Source: Mesobacillus foraminis (GTDB lineage: Bacteria > Bacillota > Bacilli > Bacillales > Cytobacillaceae). From it: 64,000 bases of DNA. Below are positions 28,596 to 37,414 of the stretch, in pieces. The notes beneath the pieces were generated by a model. That model did no database searches, was not told where the DNA came from, and saw only the letters and a program-made list of their open reading frames with translations. Position 1 is the first letter of the stretch. Each line of letters begins with the position of its first letter. A program made the translations under genes and the position numbers. The stretch is taken from assembly GCF_004340465.1 (NCBI RefSeq), contig NZ_SLVV01000004.1, forward strand, positions 62,001-126,000. The letters are read 5' to 3'.

Positions 28596-28724
28596 ATGAA
28601 TGAAAAAGAAGAAAGTTTCCCGAATGTAAGCCTGGGCGGTAAGATAAATAAACAAAAAGGAGAAACAGACTCGGGTCACCTGCGATATGGGCAAAATGGA
28701 AAAAAAGATAAAAGCCGTAAATAA
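28596..28724 (+). CDS. small charged protein of unknown function
   Basis: A 42-residue hydrophilic protein starting MNEKEESFPNVSLGGKI. It is rich in Lys, Gly and Asn with no membrane segment or cysteine. A near-ideal ribosome site (ggaggtg) lies 7 bases before the ATG, and a strong terminator overlaps the stop. These signals make the gene credible. It may be one of the many small spore or stress proteins of Bacillaceae, but I do not recognise a family. Confidence 0.6.
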   Translation: MNEKEESFPNVSLGGKINKQKGETDSGHLRYGQNGKKDKSRK

Positions 28725-28761
28725 AGCGAAAAAGGCAGACTATCCTGCCTTTTTCGCTCTT
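28724..28761. terminator. bidirectional terminator
   Basis: The stem agcgaaaaaggcag pairs with its complement around actatc, and T runs lie on both strands. It serves the small gene at 28596 and the convergent nfo gene. Confidence 0.85.
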
Positions 28762-28774
28762 TTAAAAATTAATA

Positions 28775-29611
28775 TTACCTTCCCCATGTTTCAAGGATCT
28801 TGTCAATTTCCTCCTTATGGGAGATGCCTTCATCATCTGGAGTTTCCAGAATGAAAGGAACATCTTTAAATAATGGCGATGTGACCAGTGAATCGAGCTC
28901 CTTATGTTGAATGAAACCATTAGAAAAGATGTTTGCATGCCGATCCTTTTTAGAACCAGTTGGATATTTTGAGTTATTAAGATGAACCACCTTTAAATGT
29001 TCCCAATAGCCTAGCTCCTCGCCCTTCGCTATTAATGCATCCGTATTGGTGCCGTCCCACAGTCCGCTTGCAAAAGCGTGGCAGGTATCAAAACAAAATC
29101 CGATTTTTCCCGGATCGTCACACAGACTCCGTATTTGTATCAATTCTTCAAAAGTTGTGCCTAAAGCCCCTTTTGTTCCTGCATTATTTTCCAATAAAAT
29201 CAAGCACTCTCCGTTCCATTGGCTCAGGACGGCATTTAACATTTTCAGCATTAAGTGATAGCTGGCCAGCGGATCTGTCTTGCTGATCTGGCTACCATAA
29301 TGGACAACCACCCCAATCGATCCGCAGTCATTGGCGATTTCCAAATCATTCAGCAGTGAACGAATGGTCATCTCAGCCTTCTCCTCAGGGGGTGTTAGGC
29401 TTGTTGAGTATGGCGTGTGTGCAACCGATTGAATCTGATGCTTTTTACAGAATTTTTTGCAGCTGGCAGCATCCTCCTTATCATAGTTCTTTATGGATAG
29501 GCTTCTCGGGTTCTTTGGAAAGTATTGAAAAGCGGATGCATGGTTGGCAACCGCTCGCTGTGCACTCCCTAAATATCCATTTCTGATACTTACATGGCTT
29601 CCAACGATCAT
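28775..29611 (-). CDS. nfo: endonuclease IV (AP endonuclease)
   Basis: A 278-residue TIM-barrel AP endonuclease that cuts DNA at abasic sites during base excision repair. Zinc-ligand blocks are visible: GSHVSIRNGYLG, VVHYGS, LLENNAG, FCFDTCHAFASG, VHLNNSK, DRHANI and ILETPDDEG. The ATG at 29611 is preferred over an upstream ATG because gggg lies 7 bases before it and the family begins with this GSHVS segment. It lies 78 bases after the MATE gene and may be co-transcribed. Confidence 0.95.
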   Translation of the reverse strand: MIVGSHVSIRNGYLGSAQRAVANHASAFQYFPKNPRSLSIKNYDKEDAASCKKFCKKHQIQSVAHTPYSTSLTPPEEKAEMTIRSLLNDLEIANDCGSIGVVVHYGSQISKTDPLASYHLMLKMLNAVLSQWNGECLILLENNAGTKGALGTTFEELIQIRSLCDDPGKIGFCFDTCHAFASGLWDGTNTDALIAKGEELGYWEHLKVVHLNNSKYPTGSKKDRHANIFSNGFIQHKELDSLVTSPLFKDVPFILETPDDEGISHKEEIDKILETWGR

Positions 29612-29689
29612 GCAGATTCCCCGTCCGTTTCTACTATTTATCATAATGTTTGCAGGAGGCAGGATTTTCATTCCAAACCTGTGTGAATG

Positions 29690-31036
29690 TTATTCTGCTG
29701 CTTTCTTGGTAAACAGGCTTTTCTGTTTCCATTTTCCAAATTTGAAATAAACAAACGAGATAACACTGCTTAGAACAAAACTGATGCCCATTCCGAGCGA
29801 AATACCGTTTTGGCCCAGCCATTCAGAACCGATAAGGGTTAACGGATAACGAAGGATCCAAAAAGAGATAAGGTTAAGAACCAATATTTGATACATGGCT
29901 CCAGCCCCTCTGACTATCCCATTCAAGATAAAGTTCAGACCGATGAATGGATAGAAGAAAGCGATGATTTTTAAATAATCCTTTCCAAATAACACGGCCT
30001 CCTTCTGCTGGATAAAAAGTGCAGTTAAAAATTCTGCCAAAGAGAATACAAGGATGGCGATGAGCAGCATGATGGTAAAATTATAAATGGCCCCATAGAT
30101 GGCAATTTGCCGAACCCTGTCCCAGCGGCCCGCGCCGATATTCTGCCCTGCCATGCTATTGACAGCAGTCCCAAGTGCCATGGCTGGCAAAGTGATGAGA
30201 CTGTCAATTCGCTGGGATGCACCAAAACCAGCCACTACATCTTTTCCAAAACTGTTTACCACGCTCATGATGGCCAATACACCGGCATGGATCACCATCA
30301 TCTGTAAACCCGAAGGAATCCCTAATTTTAGAATAAGGAACACCTCTTCTTTATTCGGAATTGACGGAAGAGTAAAAAGAACAAGTTTCCGGCGAATCGT
30401 ATAAACAACACCCAGCAAGAATGATAAACCCTGTGAGAGAATCGTCGCCAGCGCTGCTCCTTCAATTCCCATATCAAACAGGGAGATGAATACGGGATCC
30501 AGCACAGTGTTCAGCAGAACAGCCACCATGACGAATTTCAGCGGTGTTTTGCTGTCGCCCATTGCCCTCAACACAGTGCTGATAAAATTGTAGCCTAACA
30601 GGAAAAGGATTCCGATTAGATTTATCCGGAGATAAGCAGCTGCGCCTGCCATCATTTCCGCAGGAGTATCCAGCATCATTAATATCCATTCAGAGAAAAA
30701 ATAGCCAATTGTTCCTGCCAAAACAGATAGGGTGGATAATACGACTACAAGCGCATTAAGATATGATCTTAATCCTTCGTCATTTTTCCTCCCGCGCTGC
30801 TGGGAGAGTATCGTCAGTGTTGCATGATTGATTCCGATGATGAACGAAAGCATTGTGACAATAACGGTGCTCGATATGGTAACGGCTCCAAGTGCATTCC
30901 CACCCAGCAGGTTTCCAATCCAAAGGCTGTCAATGAATTGATATGATACCTGCAAAAGGTTGGTCAGCATGATAGGGGTAGAGAAATAAAACATATGTTT
31001 GGCAATCGAACCGGCAGTAAAATCGTGTTGTGACAT
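29690..31036 (-). CDS. MATE-family efflux transporter
   Basis: A 448-residue carrier with twelve predicted membrane segments in two similar halves, typical of MATE drug/cation exporters. The start FTAGSIAKHMFYFSTPIMLTN and the segment SQRIDSLITLPAMALGTAVN belong to the family. The substrate cannot be told. The ATG at 31036 is preferred because aaggag lies 8 bases upstream. It is followed by nfo. Confidence 0.9.
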   Translation of the reverse strand: MSQHDFTAGSIAKHMFYFSTPIMLTNLLQVSYQFIDSLWIGNLLGGNALGAVTISSTVIVTMLSFIIGINHATLTILSQQRGRKNDEGLRSYLNALVVVLSTLSVLAGTIGYFFSEWILMMLDTPAEMMAGAAAYLRINLIGILFLLGYNFISTVLRAMGDSKTPLKFVMVAVLLNTVLDPVFISLFDMGIEGAALATILSQGLSFLLGVVYTIRRKLVLFTLPSIPNKEEVFLILKLGIPSGLQMMVIHAGVLAIMSVVNSFGKDVVAGFGASQRIDSLITLPAMALGTAVNSMAGQNIGAGRWDRVRQIAIYGAIYNFTIMLLIAILVFSLAEFLTALFIQQKEAVLFGKDYLKIIAFFYPFIGLNFILNGIVRGAGAMYQILVLNLISFWILRYPLTLIGSEWLGQNGISLGMGISFVLSSVISFVYFKFGKWKQKSLFTKKAAE

Positions 31037-31130
31037 GTGATAGCACTCCTTTTTTCGGTCAGGCATTTCAATATTCTATCACAATGAAACGTCACCATTA
31101 TCAGAAGATGCTTGTGCGGATTTTTCCAAG

Positions 31131-31160
31131 CAAAAAGAACAATACTTCAGCATTGTCCTT
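31131..31160 (-). terminator. terminator after the small gene at 31246
   Basis: On the minus strand aaggacaat / attgttctt (one mismatch) with loop gctgaagt is followed by ttt. It lies 86 bases beyond that gene's stop. Confidence 0.55.
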
Positions 31161-31245
31161 CTTTACTCTCCCTATTCTCAAAAATTAGTCCTTTGCCCTT
31201 TCACTTAGTTTCAAGGAGGTCGCGAGAAAAGCCGGGTTCGCCGAC

Positions 31246-31431
31246 TTATCCCATTCCGGGCTGATGCTCCCTCAATTGTTTCTCGATCACTTCGTCCCTT
31301 TCCCCGCCGTCAGAAAGTTCCTCGGAGAATTCGTGTGTGTTTAACCCCTTTTTGCCTATTATTTTGGAAGTCTTTATGGTTTCAGCCTGAAGATTATTGT
31401 TTGGAACGCCTTGTTTATTCCAATCACTCAT
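31246..31431 (-). CDS. small hydrophilic protein of unknown function
   Basis: A 61-residue, charged protein beginning MSDWNKQGVPNNNLQAET and ending QLREHQPGMG, with no cysteine or membrane segment. aaggag lies about 11 bases before the ATG. It appears monocistronic. The composition resembles small spore or general-stress proteins, but I do not recognise a named family. Confidence 0.65.
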   Translation of the reverse strand: MSDWNKQGVPNNNLQAETIKTSKIIGKKGLNTHEFSEELSDGGERDEVIEKQLREHQPGMG

Positions 31432-31596
31432 ATTCTAGCAGCTCCTTTTTTTCTTTAATATCCGTTTAAACTCTCTGGAATATGCAGTTTATCCGTTCAT
31501 CAGCACAGGATCTTAACGTTTCTTGATTGTCAATGAGAAATGGAGGGTAAAATGGAGAAGGTAAGAATGGAATCTTTGTGATTAGGAGAGGGTTTT

Positions 31597-32085
31597 ATGT
31601 CTGTTCATAATCAAGCAAACCTTTTGAAACGGAATCTATTTTCGGGTGTCCTGTTTGGGATTGGATTGGCTGCATTTATCGATGAAACGGTTTTCCATCA
31701 GCTCCTGCACTGGCATCATTTTTATGATAAGTCCACTACCGCATTAGGACTCGTCTCAGATGGGGTTTTCCATGCTTTTAGCTGGTTTGCAACGATTGCT
31801 TCTTTATTTATGTTCGCGGACCTTAGGAGGAAAAGTGCACTGAACTTTCTGCGGTGGCTAGGGGGAGTCTTCCTTGGTTACGGCCTTTTCCAGCTATATG
31901 ATGGCACGGTCCAGCATAAGGTGATGCGGATCCACCAAATCCGGTACAATGTTGATATCCTTCCATATGACATGATATGGAACGCTGTTGCATTGGCCAG
32001 CGTCATTATCGGCTTCCGTCTTCTTTCTCGTTCCCGAAGCAAATCTCAGCAAAATAAAGGAAACAAGACTAATGAATCATCATGA
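31597..32085 (+). CDS. DUF2243 membrane protein
   Basis: A 162-residue protein with four membrane segments. Conserved blocks are GIGLAAFIDETVFHQLLHWHH and FHAFSWFATIASL near the N-terminus and FQLYDGTVQHKVMRIHQIR in the middle. The conserved His and Asp/Glu residues in the membrane suggest metal or haem contact, which is unproven. It overlaps the following CtaG-like gene by 14 bases, and this pairing is common, which points to a role linked to cytochrome oxidase assembly. Confidence 0.85.
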   Translation: MSVHNQANLLKRNLFSGVLFGIGLAAFIDETVFHQLLHWHHFYDKSTTALGLVSDGVFHAFSWFATIASLFMFADLRRKSALNFLRWLGGVFLGYGLFQLYDGTVQHKVMRIHQIRYNVDILPYDMIWNAVALASVIIGFRLLSRSRSKSQQNKGNKTNESS

Positions 32086-32872
32086 GCACCATATTCATGG
32101 CGGTCTAATTCCTTTTGTTCATTTGGTTCTGGGCCTTTTTCTGATCCTGGTCATCTTTTTTTATCTACTTGCTGCTAACCGTTCGAGCCGGAAGTATAAA
32201 AAATGGCCCATTCACCGTACGCTTTTCTGGTGCCTGGGGGTTACTTGCATCGGTGCTTCCATCATGGGGCCTGTGGGAGAAAAAGCACATACGGAATTTA
32301 CATGGCATATGGGCGGCCATTTATTGCTCGGAATGCTGGCTCCCTTTTTACTAGTTCTAAGTGCCCCGGTGACATTAGTGCTACATACGCTTCCTGTCAG
32401 GATGGCACGGCAATTGTCCTGCTTTCTCAGAAGGAGGCTGACTCATTTGGTCAGCAGCCCCCTTGCAGCATCCATTCTCAATATTGGCGGCCTGTGGGTG
32501 CTCTACACAACAAGCCTGTATGGTTCTATGCACCAAAGTGTTTCTCTATACCTCCTCGTACATGTTCATATCTTCTTGGCCGGCTACCTATATACAGCGG
32601 CAATGATTTATATAGATCCTGTTTCTAATCGTTTCAGCTTTGGGCACCGTGCAGCTGTTTTAATCTTATCCCTTGCTGGCCATGGAATTCTGTCAAAATG
32701 GATTTATGCCAACCCTCCAACAGGAGTGCCGCGAGCCCAGGCGGAGCTTGGAGGCATGCTTATGTACTATGGCGGGGATGCCATTGAACTAATGATTATT
32801 TTTATCCTTTGTTTACAATGGTATAAGTCGGCCCGGCCGCGGACCAGTATGAGTGTTGCCTATAAAGGATAG
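32072..32872 (+). CDS. cytochrome c oxidase assembly protein, CtaG family
   Basis: A 266-residue membrane protein of the Bacillus CtaG (caa3_CtaG) family with about seven helices. Typical blocks are FTWHMGGHLLLGMLAPFLLV and GGMLMYYGGDAIELMI, rich in His, as in proteins that help insert copper into caa3-type oxidase. The ATG at 32072 lies inside the end of the DUF2243 gene, with aaagg before it, so the genes are translationally coupled. No oxidase genes are in the window. Confidence 0.88.
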   Translation: MNHHEHHIHGGLIPFVHLVLGLFLILVIFFYLLAANRSSRKYKKWPIHRTLFWCLGVTCIGASIMGPVGEKAHTEFTWHMGGHLLLGMLAPFLLVLSAPVTLVLHTLPVRMARQLSCFLRRRLTHLVSSPLAASILNIGGLWVLYTTSLYGSMHQSVSLYLLVHVHIFLAGYLYTAAMIYIDPVSNRFSFGHRAAVLILSLAGHGILSKWIYANPPTGVPRAQAELGGMLMYYGGDAIELMIIFILCLQWYKSARPRTSMSVAYKG

Positions 32873-32904
32873 TACATCCCGGCAGGCCGGGCGTTAGAAA
32901 CATT

Positions 32905-33108
32905 TTATCTTTTAACTCTTTGATTCACGATATCAAATATGGTTAAAAGCTTATGGGGAGTACTCGCTGAATAGAAATCATTGAGTGTTTTACTTCCCGT
33001 TTTCAAATCATCAACCACGGATTTGATTTCATCCTTAATATCTGTATCAATTTCGCCGGCCGAAAGCATATTCTCCAGCTCCCTGGCCATCTGATTGGTA
33101 CGGTCCAT
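32905..33108 (-). CDS. small helical protein of unknown function
   Basis: A 67-residue acidic helical protein beginning MDRTNQMARELENMLSAGE. It has no membrane segments or cysteine. The ATG at 33108 is used because ggagg lies 6 bases upstream; an ATG two codons earlier directly touches the ribosome site. It belongs to a row of small minus-strand genes between 32.9 and 33.8 kb. Function unknown. Confidence 0.65.
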   Translation of the reverse strand: MDRTNQMARELENMLSAGEIDTDIKDEIKSVVDDLKTGSKTLNDFYSASTPHKLLTIFDIVNQRVKR

Positions 33109-33126
33109 AGGCATCCTCCAAATAGG

Positions 33127-33163
33127 AAAGAGCTGACTTTCATTCTCATCAGCTCTTCTTTTA
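33127..33163 (-). terminator. terminator hairpin after the small gene at 33164
   Basis: The 9-bp stem aagagctga / tcagctctt lies directly beyond the stop of the 33164 gene. The T-rich flank is better on the + strand, so it may only partly end minus-strand transcripts. Confidence 0.55.
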
Positions 33164-33295
33164 TTAGATTAAAGGTTTTCCTGCATCCGGGGAAAGGTTA
33201 GCATCTCCCTTTCCAATAATTCGGAGCCCTTTATCGGTATTTTTAATGGCATTTGTTTCCGAGTGTTTTTGATTGCTCTTACGGTGATTCTTCAA
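33164..33295 (-). CDS. probable small basic protein, TTG start
   Basis: A 43-residue basic protein, (M)KNHRKSNQKHSETNAIKN, ending LSPDAGKPLI. It would start at TTG 33295, about 8 bases after agaggtg. It follows the DUF1292 gene by 18 bases and has a hairpin after its stop. The composition resembles small spore proteins. The unusual start and small size keep confidence moderate. Confidence 0.45.
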   Translation of the reverse strand: MKNHRKSNQKHSETNAIKNTDKGLRIIGKGDANLSPDAGKPLI

Positions 33296-33313
33296 AGGTA
33301 TTCACCTCTACTT

Positions 33314-33568
33314 TTATTCAGCAGGAGCTGCATCGACTGCTACCTGATAAGCATCAAGAATTGCATCCTTATCATCCTTGTCCGAAAGTCCCACTAAATA
33401 TTGTTCCTTGCCATCCTCTTCCACACGCATCAGCACTGTCTCTTCATTGGATCTTAGTAGGGCATATGACTCTCCTTGCATTTCAAAGAGTGCCTCAACC
33501 TCATAAGATAAGAGGTTGCCCTGATCATCTTCAACGGTAACAAGGTCTCGGATTGAATCCTGTTCCAT
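33314..33568 (-). CDS. DUF1292-family protein
   Basis: An 84-residue acidic protein with the DUF1292 pattern: LVTVEDDQGNLLSYEVEALFE followed by YALLRSNEETVLMRVEED. Family members are small cytosolic proteins of unknown function; B. subtilis YrzB is one. gggggtg lies before the ATG. It appears to form an operon with the small gene downstream (33164) and possibly with the one upstream (33643). Confidence 0.82.
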   Translation of the reverse strand: MEQDSIRDLVTVEDDQGNLLSYEVEALFEMQGESYALLRSNEETVLMRVEEDGKEQYLVGLSDKDDKDAILDAYQVAVDAAPAE

Positions 33569-33642
33569 TGCCTCACCCCCATTTTTGCATATACCTGAAT
33601 GTTTACGTTTCCCTGATTTTAAAGGAAAAATCCTTATTCTTT

Positions 33643-33801
33643 TCAGCTCGGATCTACTTCATCGAAGGAAAGATTTGTCACCTCGGTGTATTCGCCTTTT
33701 TGCCGATCAGATTGTGATGCTTTTTGTCCCAGTTCTTCGGAGTCATCCATTCCTGGAGCGATACTCGGCTGTTGATTTTGTTTTCCGCTATTATTCTTCA
33801 C
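33643..33801 (-). CDS. small hydrophilic protein, GTG start
   Basis: A 52-residue protein, (M)KNNSGKQNQQPSIAPGMDDS, ending LSFDEVDPS. The GTG start at 33801 lies 9 bases after aaaggag. It is rich in Asn, Gln and Ser with no hydrophobic core, like many small spore proteins. No family recognised. Confidence 0.55.
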   Translation of the reverse strand: MKNNSGKQNQQPSIAPGMDDSEELGQKASQSDRQKGEYTEVTNLSFDEVDPS

Positions 33802-33860
33802 CTTAGCCAACTCCTTTCATGCTTACACTTTTCCCGAACAAATTGAAATTATACGAGCGA

Positions 33861-33890
33861 AAAAAGCGGTCCTTAGAACAGGACCGCTTA
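33861..33890 (-). terminator. terminator after the second helD
   Basis: On the minus strand aagcggtcct / aggaccgctt with loop gttcta is followed by tttt. Confidence 0.9.
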
Positions 33891-33899
33891 AGGCTATTA

Positions 33900-36155
33900 T
33901 TACTCTTCAAATAAAAAATCACTTGCTTTTTCCCCAATAAAATATAAACGATGGAGAGGTCTTGTCATGACAACATAGAGAAGTTTAATATCCAGATCGT
34001 TTTGTTTGGAATAGGTTTCATTAAGAGAAATTGCAAACACCCCGTCAAATTCCAGCCCTTTAGCAAGATACGAAGGCAGGATGACGAGCTGGTCTTTCGG
34101 AATGGAAGCTTCTTCTTCCAGAAGGGTAACTTTTTCATCCATTTCCTGCAGAACCCGATAAGCTTCCCGGCAATCTCCTGCCGTTTTACCAATCACAGCA
34201 AATGTCCGAAGCCCTTGTTCCTTCATGGTTTTCATTTCGTTCAGTAACCTTTCGCCCCATTCCGAATTTATTCTTTGAATGAATTTTGGTCGATCCCCAT
34301 GGCGGACCACCGGTTCTACCTGGGGAAACCGATAAGGCAAAAGCTCAAGCAGCTTATTGGCTTCATTCATAATCTCGACTGTTGTTCGATAGCTTTTCTT
34401 TAGCTCCGTATAGGTGGCCCGGGGAAAGATGCTGTGATGGACCTCTTCCCAGTCCTCCAATCCCCGGTAAGAATAAATTCCTTGAGCCAAATCGCCCACA
34501 AGAGTAAACATATCTGTATCGGAAGCGGTTTTGAGTGCCTGAAGCTGCATGAAGCTATAATCCTGCGCCTCATCAATCACGATGTTGCGGGCGCGTTTAT
34601 CCTTCTCCACTCCAAACAATAAAGCATACAAATAAAGCAGCGGGCCCAGGTCTTCCAGTTCATAGTTCTTTTTGATGAAAAGGCCGCTTTGATACCTGCA
34701 AAGTTTGTGAGCTTCCTCTATATTGATACCGCCCTCGCTAAAAGTCACCAGATTTTCGGGATTGGAAAATAACTCCTGATAATACTCCAGGACTGTTTTC
34801 TTTTCAAAGTGTTTAAAGTATTGTTTTACGCAGGTTGAAATTGCTTTTTGGATATCTGCTGTCCGTTCTGCTTTTTTATCCAGGCATTTTGACACATATT
34901 CTTTCCGCACAGCCGGATTGCCTTTCTTATCCAATGCTGACTGTATTTTTTGATCATAGGTATCCGTTATCCGGGCAAGCATGATTTTCTTCTTGGATCT
35001 CACCTGGCTTTGAAGGATTTTCTTCAGTTTATCGACTCGGGCATAGACCGGTAAATACCAGTACTCATCAACCAGCAGCTTCTTAAATTTCTTCGAAGAG
35101 TACAGCCGGTATTTGTCGCAGTAGAAGTCCTCACTTGGAAAAAAACGAGTGATAATTTCTCCGACAAAGTAGTCCAATACCTTTTTGAAGGTAGACGAGC
35201 CTTTAATGCCTGAGGCCCATGCTGCAGTTTGGGTCTCCTCGCTTTTATTTTCAAGCAGTTGGATGAGTTTTTTATCGGGAACAATGGTTAATTTCTTTTT
35301 AATGGCGAATTGAACATACTCACTAAAAGTGAACTGCTTTGCTTTTTCCACACCTAGCTCGGGCAAAGCCTCAGAAATATAATCGATAAACAGACGGCTT
35401 GGGGCTAAGATCATTAAATCCCTGGGATCAAAGGTCTCCTTGTATTGATAAATAAAATAGGAAATCCTGTGCAGGGCAATGGTTGTTTTTCCGCTTCCTG
35501 CTGCCCCTTGGACAATGATCGGCTTGTTTAGGTCAGCGCGGATGATTTTATTCTGTTCCTCCTGTATGGTTGAGACAATTTCAGTCAACCGATTGCTGGA
35601 GCTTTTAGCCAGGGAGTCCTGAAGCAGCTCATCCGTGGTGGTTAAATCAATGTCACGGATCTCAGTCAGCTCACCCTCTTCAATCATCAACTGGCGCTTC
35701 AAAGAGATGTTTCCTGAGAAGTGTTCGCCTTCAGCCTCGTATGCTACGGGACCAATGCGGCCTTCATAGTATAGGTTGGCAATGGGTGAACGCCAGTCAA
35801 CGATGATTTGTTCCTGGCTTTCTCGCTGATACAGGGAAGTTTTCCCGAAGTAGAGGACCTCTTCTTGTTGATTTTCATCCCTGGTAAAATCTACTCGGGC
35901 AAAATAAGGCTTGCCTCGTGCTTTTTTTAAATTTTCCAGCTCAGCCTTCGACATATCAAAAAAGTTGGCCGTTGTCAGTAATTCTGTATACCTTCCTGAT
36001 TCCTGCCAGTCTTCATCGCCGAACATCTCCTGCATGATCCTCCTGAACTGATCCTTGCTTGTCTCTGCCGTTTTTACAATGACCTCAATATAACGTTTGG
36101 TAAAATCGAGTCTTTCCTCCTCGATATGTAAATCCGGGTGCTGCTTCGATGTCAT
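33900..36155 (-). CDS. second HelD-type UvrD-like helicase
   Basis: A 751-residue HelD-family ATPase. Walker A is GAAGSGKTT (217-225), with IDEAQDYSFMQ and LKKSYRTTVEIMNEANKLL later in the motor. The N-terminal region has a helical arm and the shared block IVDWRSPIANLYYEG. It should act on RNA polymerase like HelD. It is clearly diverged from the copy at 10646, most visibly in the central insert, so the two may serve different complexes. aagggg lies before the ATG. It is transcribed alone. Confidence 0.87.
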   Translation of the reverse strand: MTSKQHPDLHIEEERLDFTKRYIEVIVKTAETSKDQFRRIMQEMFGDEDWQESGRYTELLTTANFFDMSKAELENLKKARGKPYFARVDFTRDENQQEEVLYFGKTSLYQRESQEQIIVDWRSPIANLYYEGRIGPVAYEAEGEHFSGNISLKRQLMIEEGELTEIRDIDLTTTDELLQDSLAKSSSNRLTEIVSTIQEEQNKIIRADLNKPIIVQGAAGSGKTTIALHRISYFIYQYKETFDPRDLMILAPSRLFIDYISEALPELGVEKAKQFTFSEYVQFAIKKKLTIVPDKKLIQLLENKSEETQTAAWASGIKGSSTFKKVLDYFVGEIITRFFPSEDFYCDKYRLYSSKKFKKLLVDEYWYLPVYARVDKLKKILQSQVRSKKKIMLARITDTYDQKIQSALDKKGNPAVRKEYVSKCLDKKAERTADIQKAISTCVKQYFKHFEKKTVLEYYQELFSNPENLVTFSEGGINIEEAHKLCRYQSGLFIKKNYELEDLGPLLYLYALLFGVEKDKRARNIVIDEAQDYSFMQLQALKTASDTDMFTLVGDLAQGIYSYRGLEDWEEVHHSIFPRATYTELKKSYRTTVEIMNEANKLLELLPYRFPQVEPVVRHGDRPKFIQRINSEWGERLLNEMKTMKEQGLRTFAVIGKTAGDCREAYRVLQEMDEKVTLLEEEASIPKDQLVILPSYLAKGLEFDGVFAISLNETYSKQNDLDIKLLYVVMTRPLHRLYFIGEKASDFLFEE

Positions 36156-36310
36156 GAACTTCTCCCCTTATTTTCGAAATTATGCCGTGACGATCGTTAA
36201 CAGCGGTGAAATGGAAATCTATATTACCAAAAATATCCGGTCCGTACAATGGGTATTTGCCATTTTGGTTCTAATTATTAAAAATTTTCAATGAAGTCCT
36301 ATTAGCCGAA

Positions 36311-36340
36311 TAAAAAGTGGCACCCTTTAAGAATGCCACT
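36311..36340 (-). terminator. terminator after the rhodanese-like gene
   Basis: On the minus strand gtggca / tgccac with a T run (cactttttatt) lies about 45 bases after the stop. Confidence 0.8.
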
Positions 36341-36383
36341 CCAATGGAATAATTCTATAATTTTTCTCTTTAGGTTGGATTAC

Positions 36384-36731
36384 TTACTGGCACTGACAGT
36401 CAGTCAGGGTATATCCATTCACTTTAAACCCCTTTTTCCTTAAGTAACGTACTCCAACGTTCTTTTCCAGCTGGTTGGCGGCAACGATATGGACTTCCTT
36501 AGACGGAATCTCATCAGAAAACCTTTTAAGGTAAGCAGTCGGGATAACGATTGCTCCATTCACTGGATTTTTGGTGGAGACATTATAATCCCTTATATCG
36601 ACGATCGTATTTGTATGTTTATTCTGTCCATTGGCAAGATCCTTACAAGGAACACCGAAAACAGGAAAATAGCGTGTATACAAAATAACAACAAGCAAAA
36701 CAATTAGCAAAGCAATCGCAGTAATCATCAT
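36384..36731 (-). CDS. membrane-anchored rhodanese-like protein lacking the usual Cys
   Basis: A 115-residue protein with one N-terminal helix (1-20) and a rhodanese-like domain (about 40-110: TIVDIRDYNV, GAIVIPTAYLKRF). At the loop where rhodaneses hold the sulfur-carrying Cys this protein reads VHIVAANQLEKN, with no cysteine. Sulfurtransferase activity is therefore unlikely by the normal route. It ends with DCQCQ, an unusual Cys-x-Cys tail. Function unknown; it may be a structural or binding relative. Confidence 0.65.
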   Translation of the reverse strand: MMITAIALLIVLLVVILYTRYFPVFGVPCKDLANGQNKHTNTIVDIRDYNVSTKNPVNGAIVIPTAYLKRFSDEIPSKEVHIVAANQLEKNVGVRYLRKKGFKVNGYTLTDCQCQ

Positions 36732-36856
36732 TACCCCCGAGTCTTTATCTGTTTTCCGAAGTTAATAATATACCATGACAGGTATATTGTAAATAGGTTG
36801 ATTGTTCTCATCCCAATTAAAAATCTAATTTTTTCGATTATTTTTCATACTTTATC

Positions 36857-36909
36857 ATACTAAAAAAACACCAGGCTGAAAAGAATTTAGTTTGGTGTTT
36901 TTTTAGTAT
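36857..36909. terminator. 17-bp perfect inverted repeat, bidirectional terminator
   Basis: Two perfect 17-base arms (left 36857-36873 ending aacacca, right 36893-36909 beginning tggtgtt) with a 19-base loop and long A and T tracts. It lies between the rhodanese-like gene and the decayed minus-strand gene at 36930 and would end the latter's transcript. Confidence 0.75.
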
Positions 36910-36929
36910 CATAAAGCTTTTTTTATGCA

Positions 36930-37178
36930 TCATTCCATTAATCGATTTTTAATATCCTCAGCCATCGTCTTGACCTCTTTGTCTTCCGGCATACTGAAGT
37001 GGGATGTTGGTTTTCGGCATTCTCCATTTTCGCTCGTTCCCGGATTTAAAAAATTGTATTTTGGATGGGAGAATACATCCTGCCAGCATGACTTCCATTA
37101 GAACCCTTTCAACTCCCTTAGGATTACATACCTCAAGAACAAAGGTCTCCTCGTACAGGCCGACTTCAATCTCGTGTC
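36930..37178 (-). pseudogene. decayed gene fragment of unknown family
   Basis: One minus-strand frame reads EIEVGLYEETFVLEVCNP and LMEVMLAGCILPSKIQFF without a start. After about 60 codons the protein-like sequence moves to another frame (HFSMPEDKEVKTMAEDIKN) and ends at TGA 36932-36930, directly before a strong terminator. This looks like the 3' end of a former gene with one frameshift and a missing 5' part. I do not recognise the family. Confidence 0.5.
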
Positions 37179-37414
37179 AATCCTATGTCTAAAATACACT
37201 GTTGGTGTCCTAGCAGAGGGAAAAATAAATTGCATGACCTAAGAGCAGGGTTTTCGAAATGATGGTTCAAGTAAAACCTCTGGACAAACCAGCTTAGTCT
37301 GCTATCCAAACATACGCTGCCACTGACGGCTGTTACTGGCATAATTAGCATAACTTTTACCCTCTTTGCTAAACCTAGAATGTGTGAAATCATAAAAGTA
37401 AGGAGAGGTAAAAT

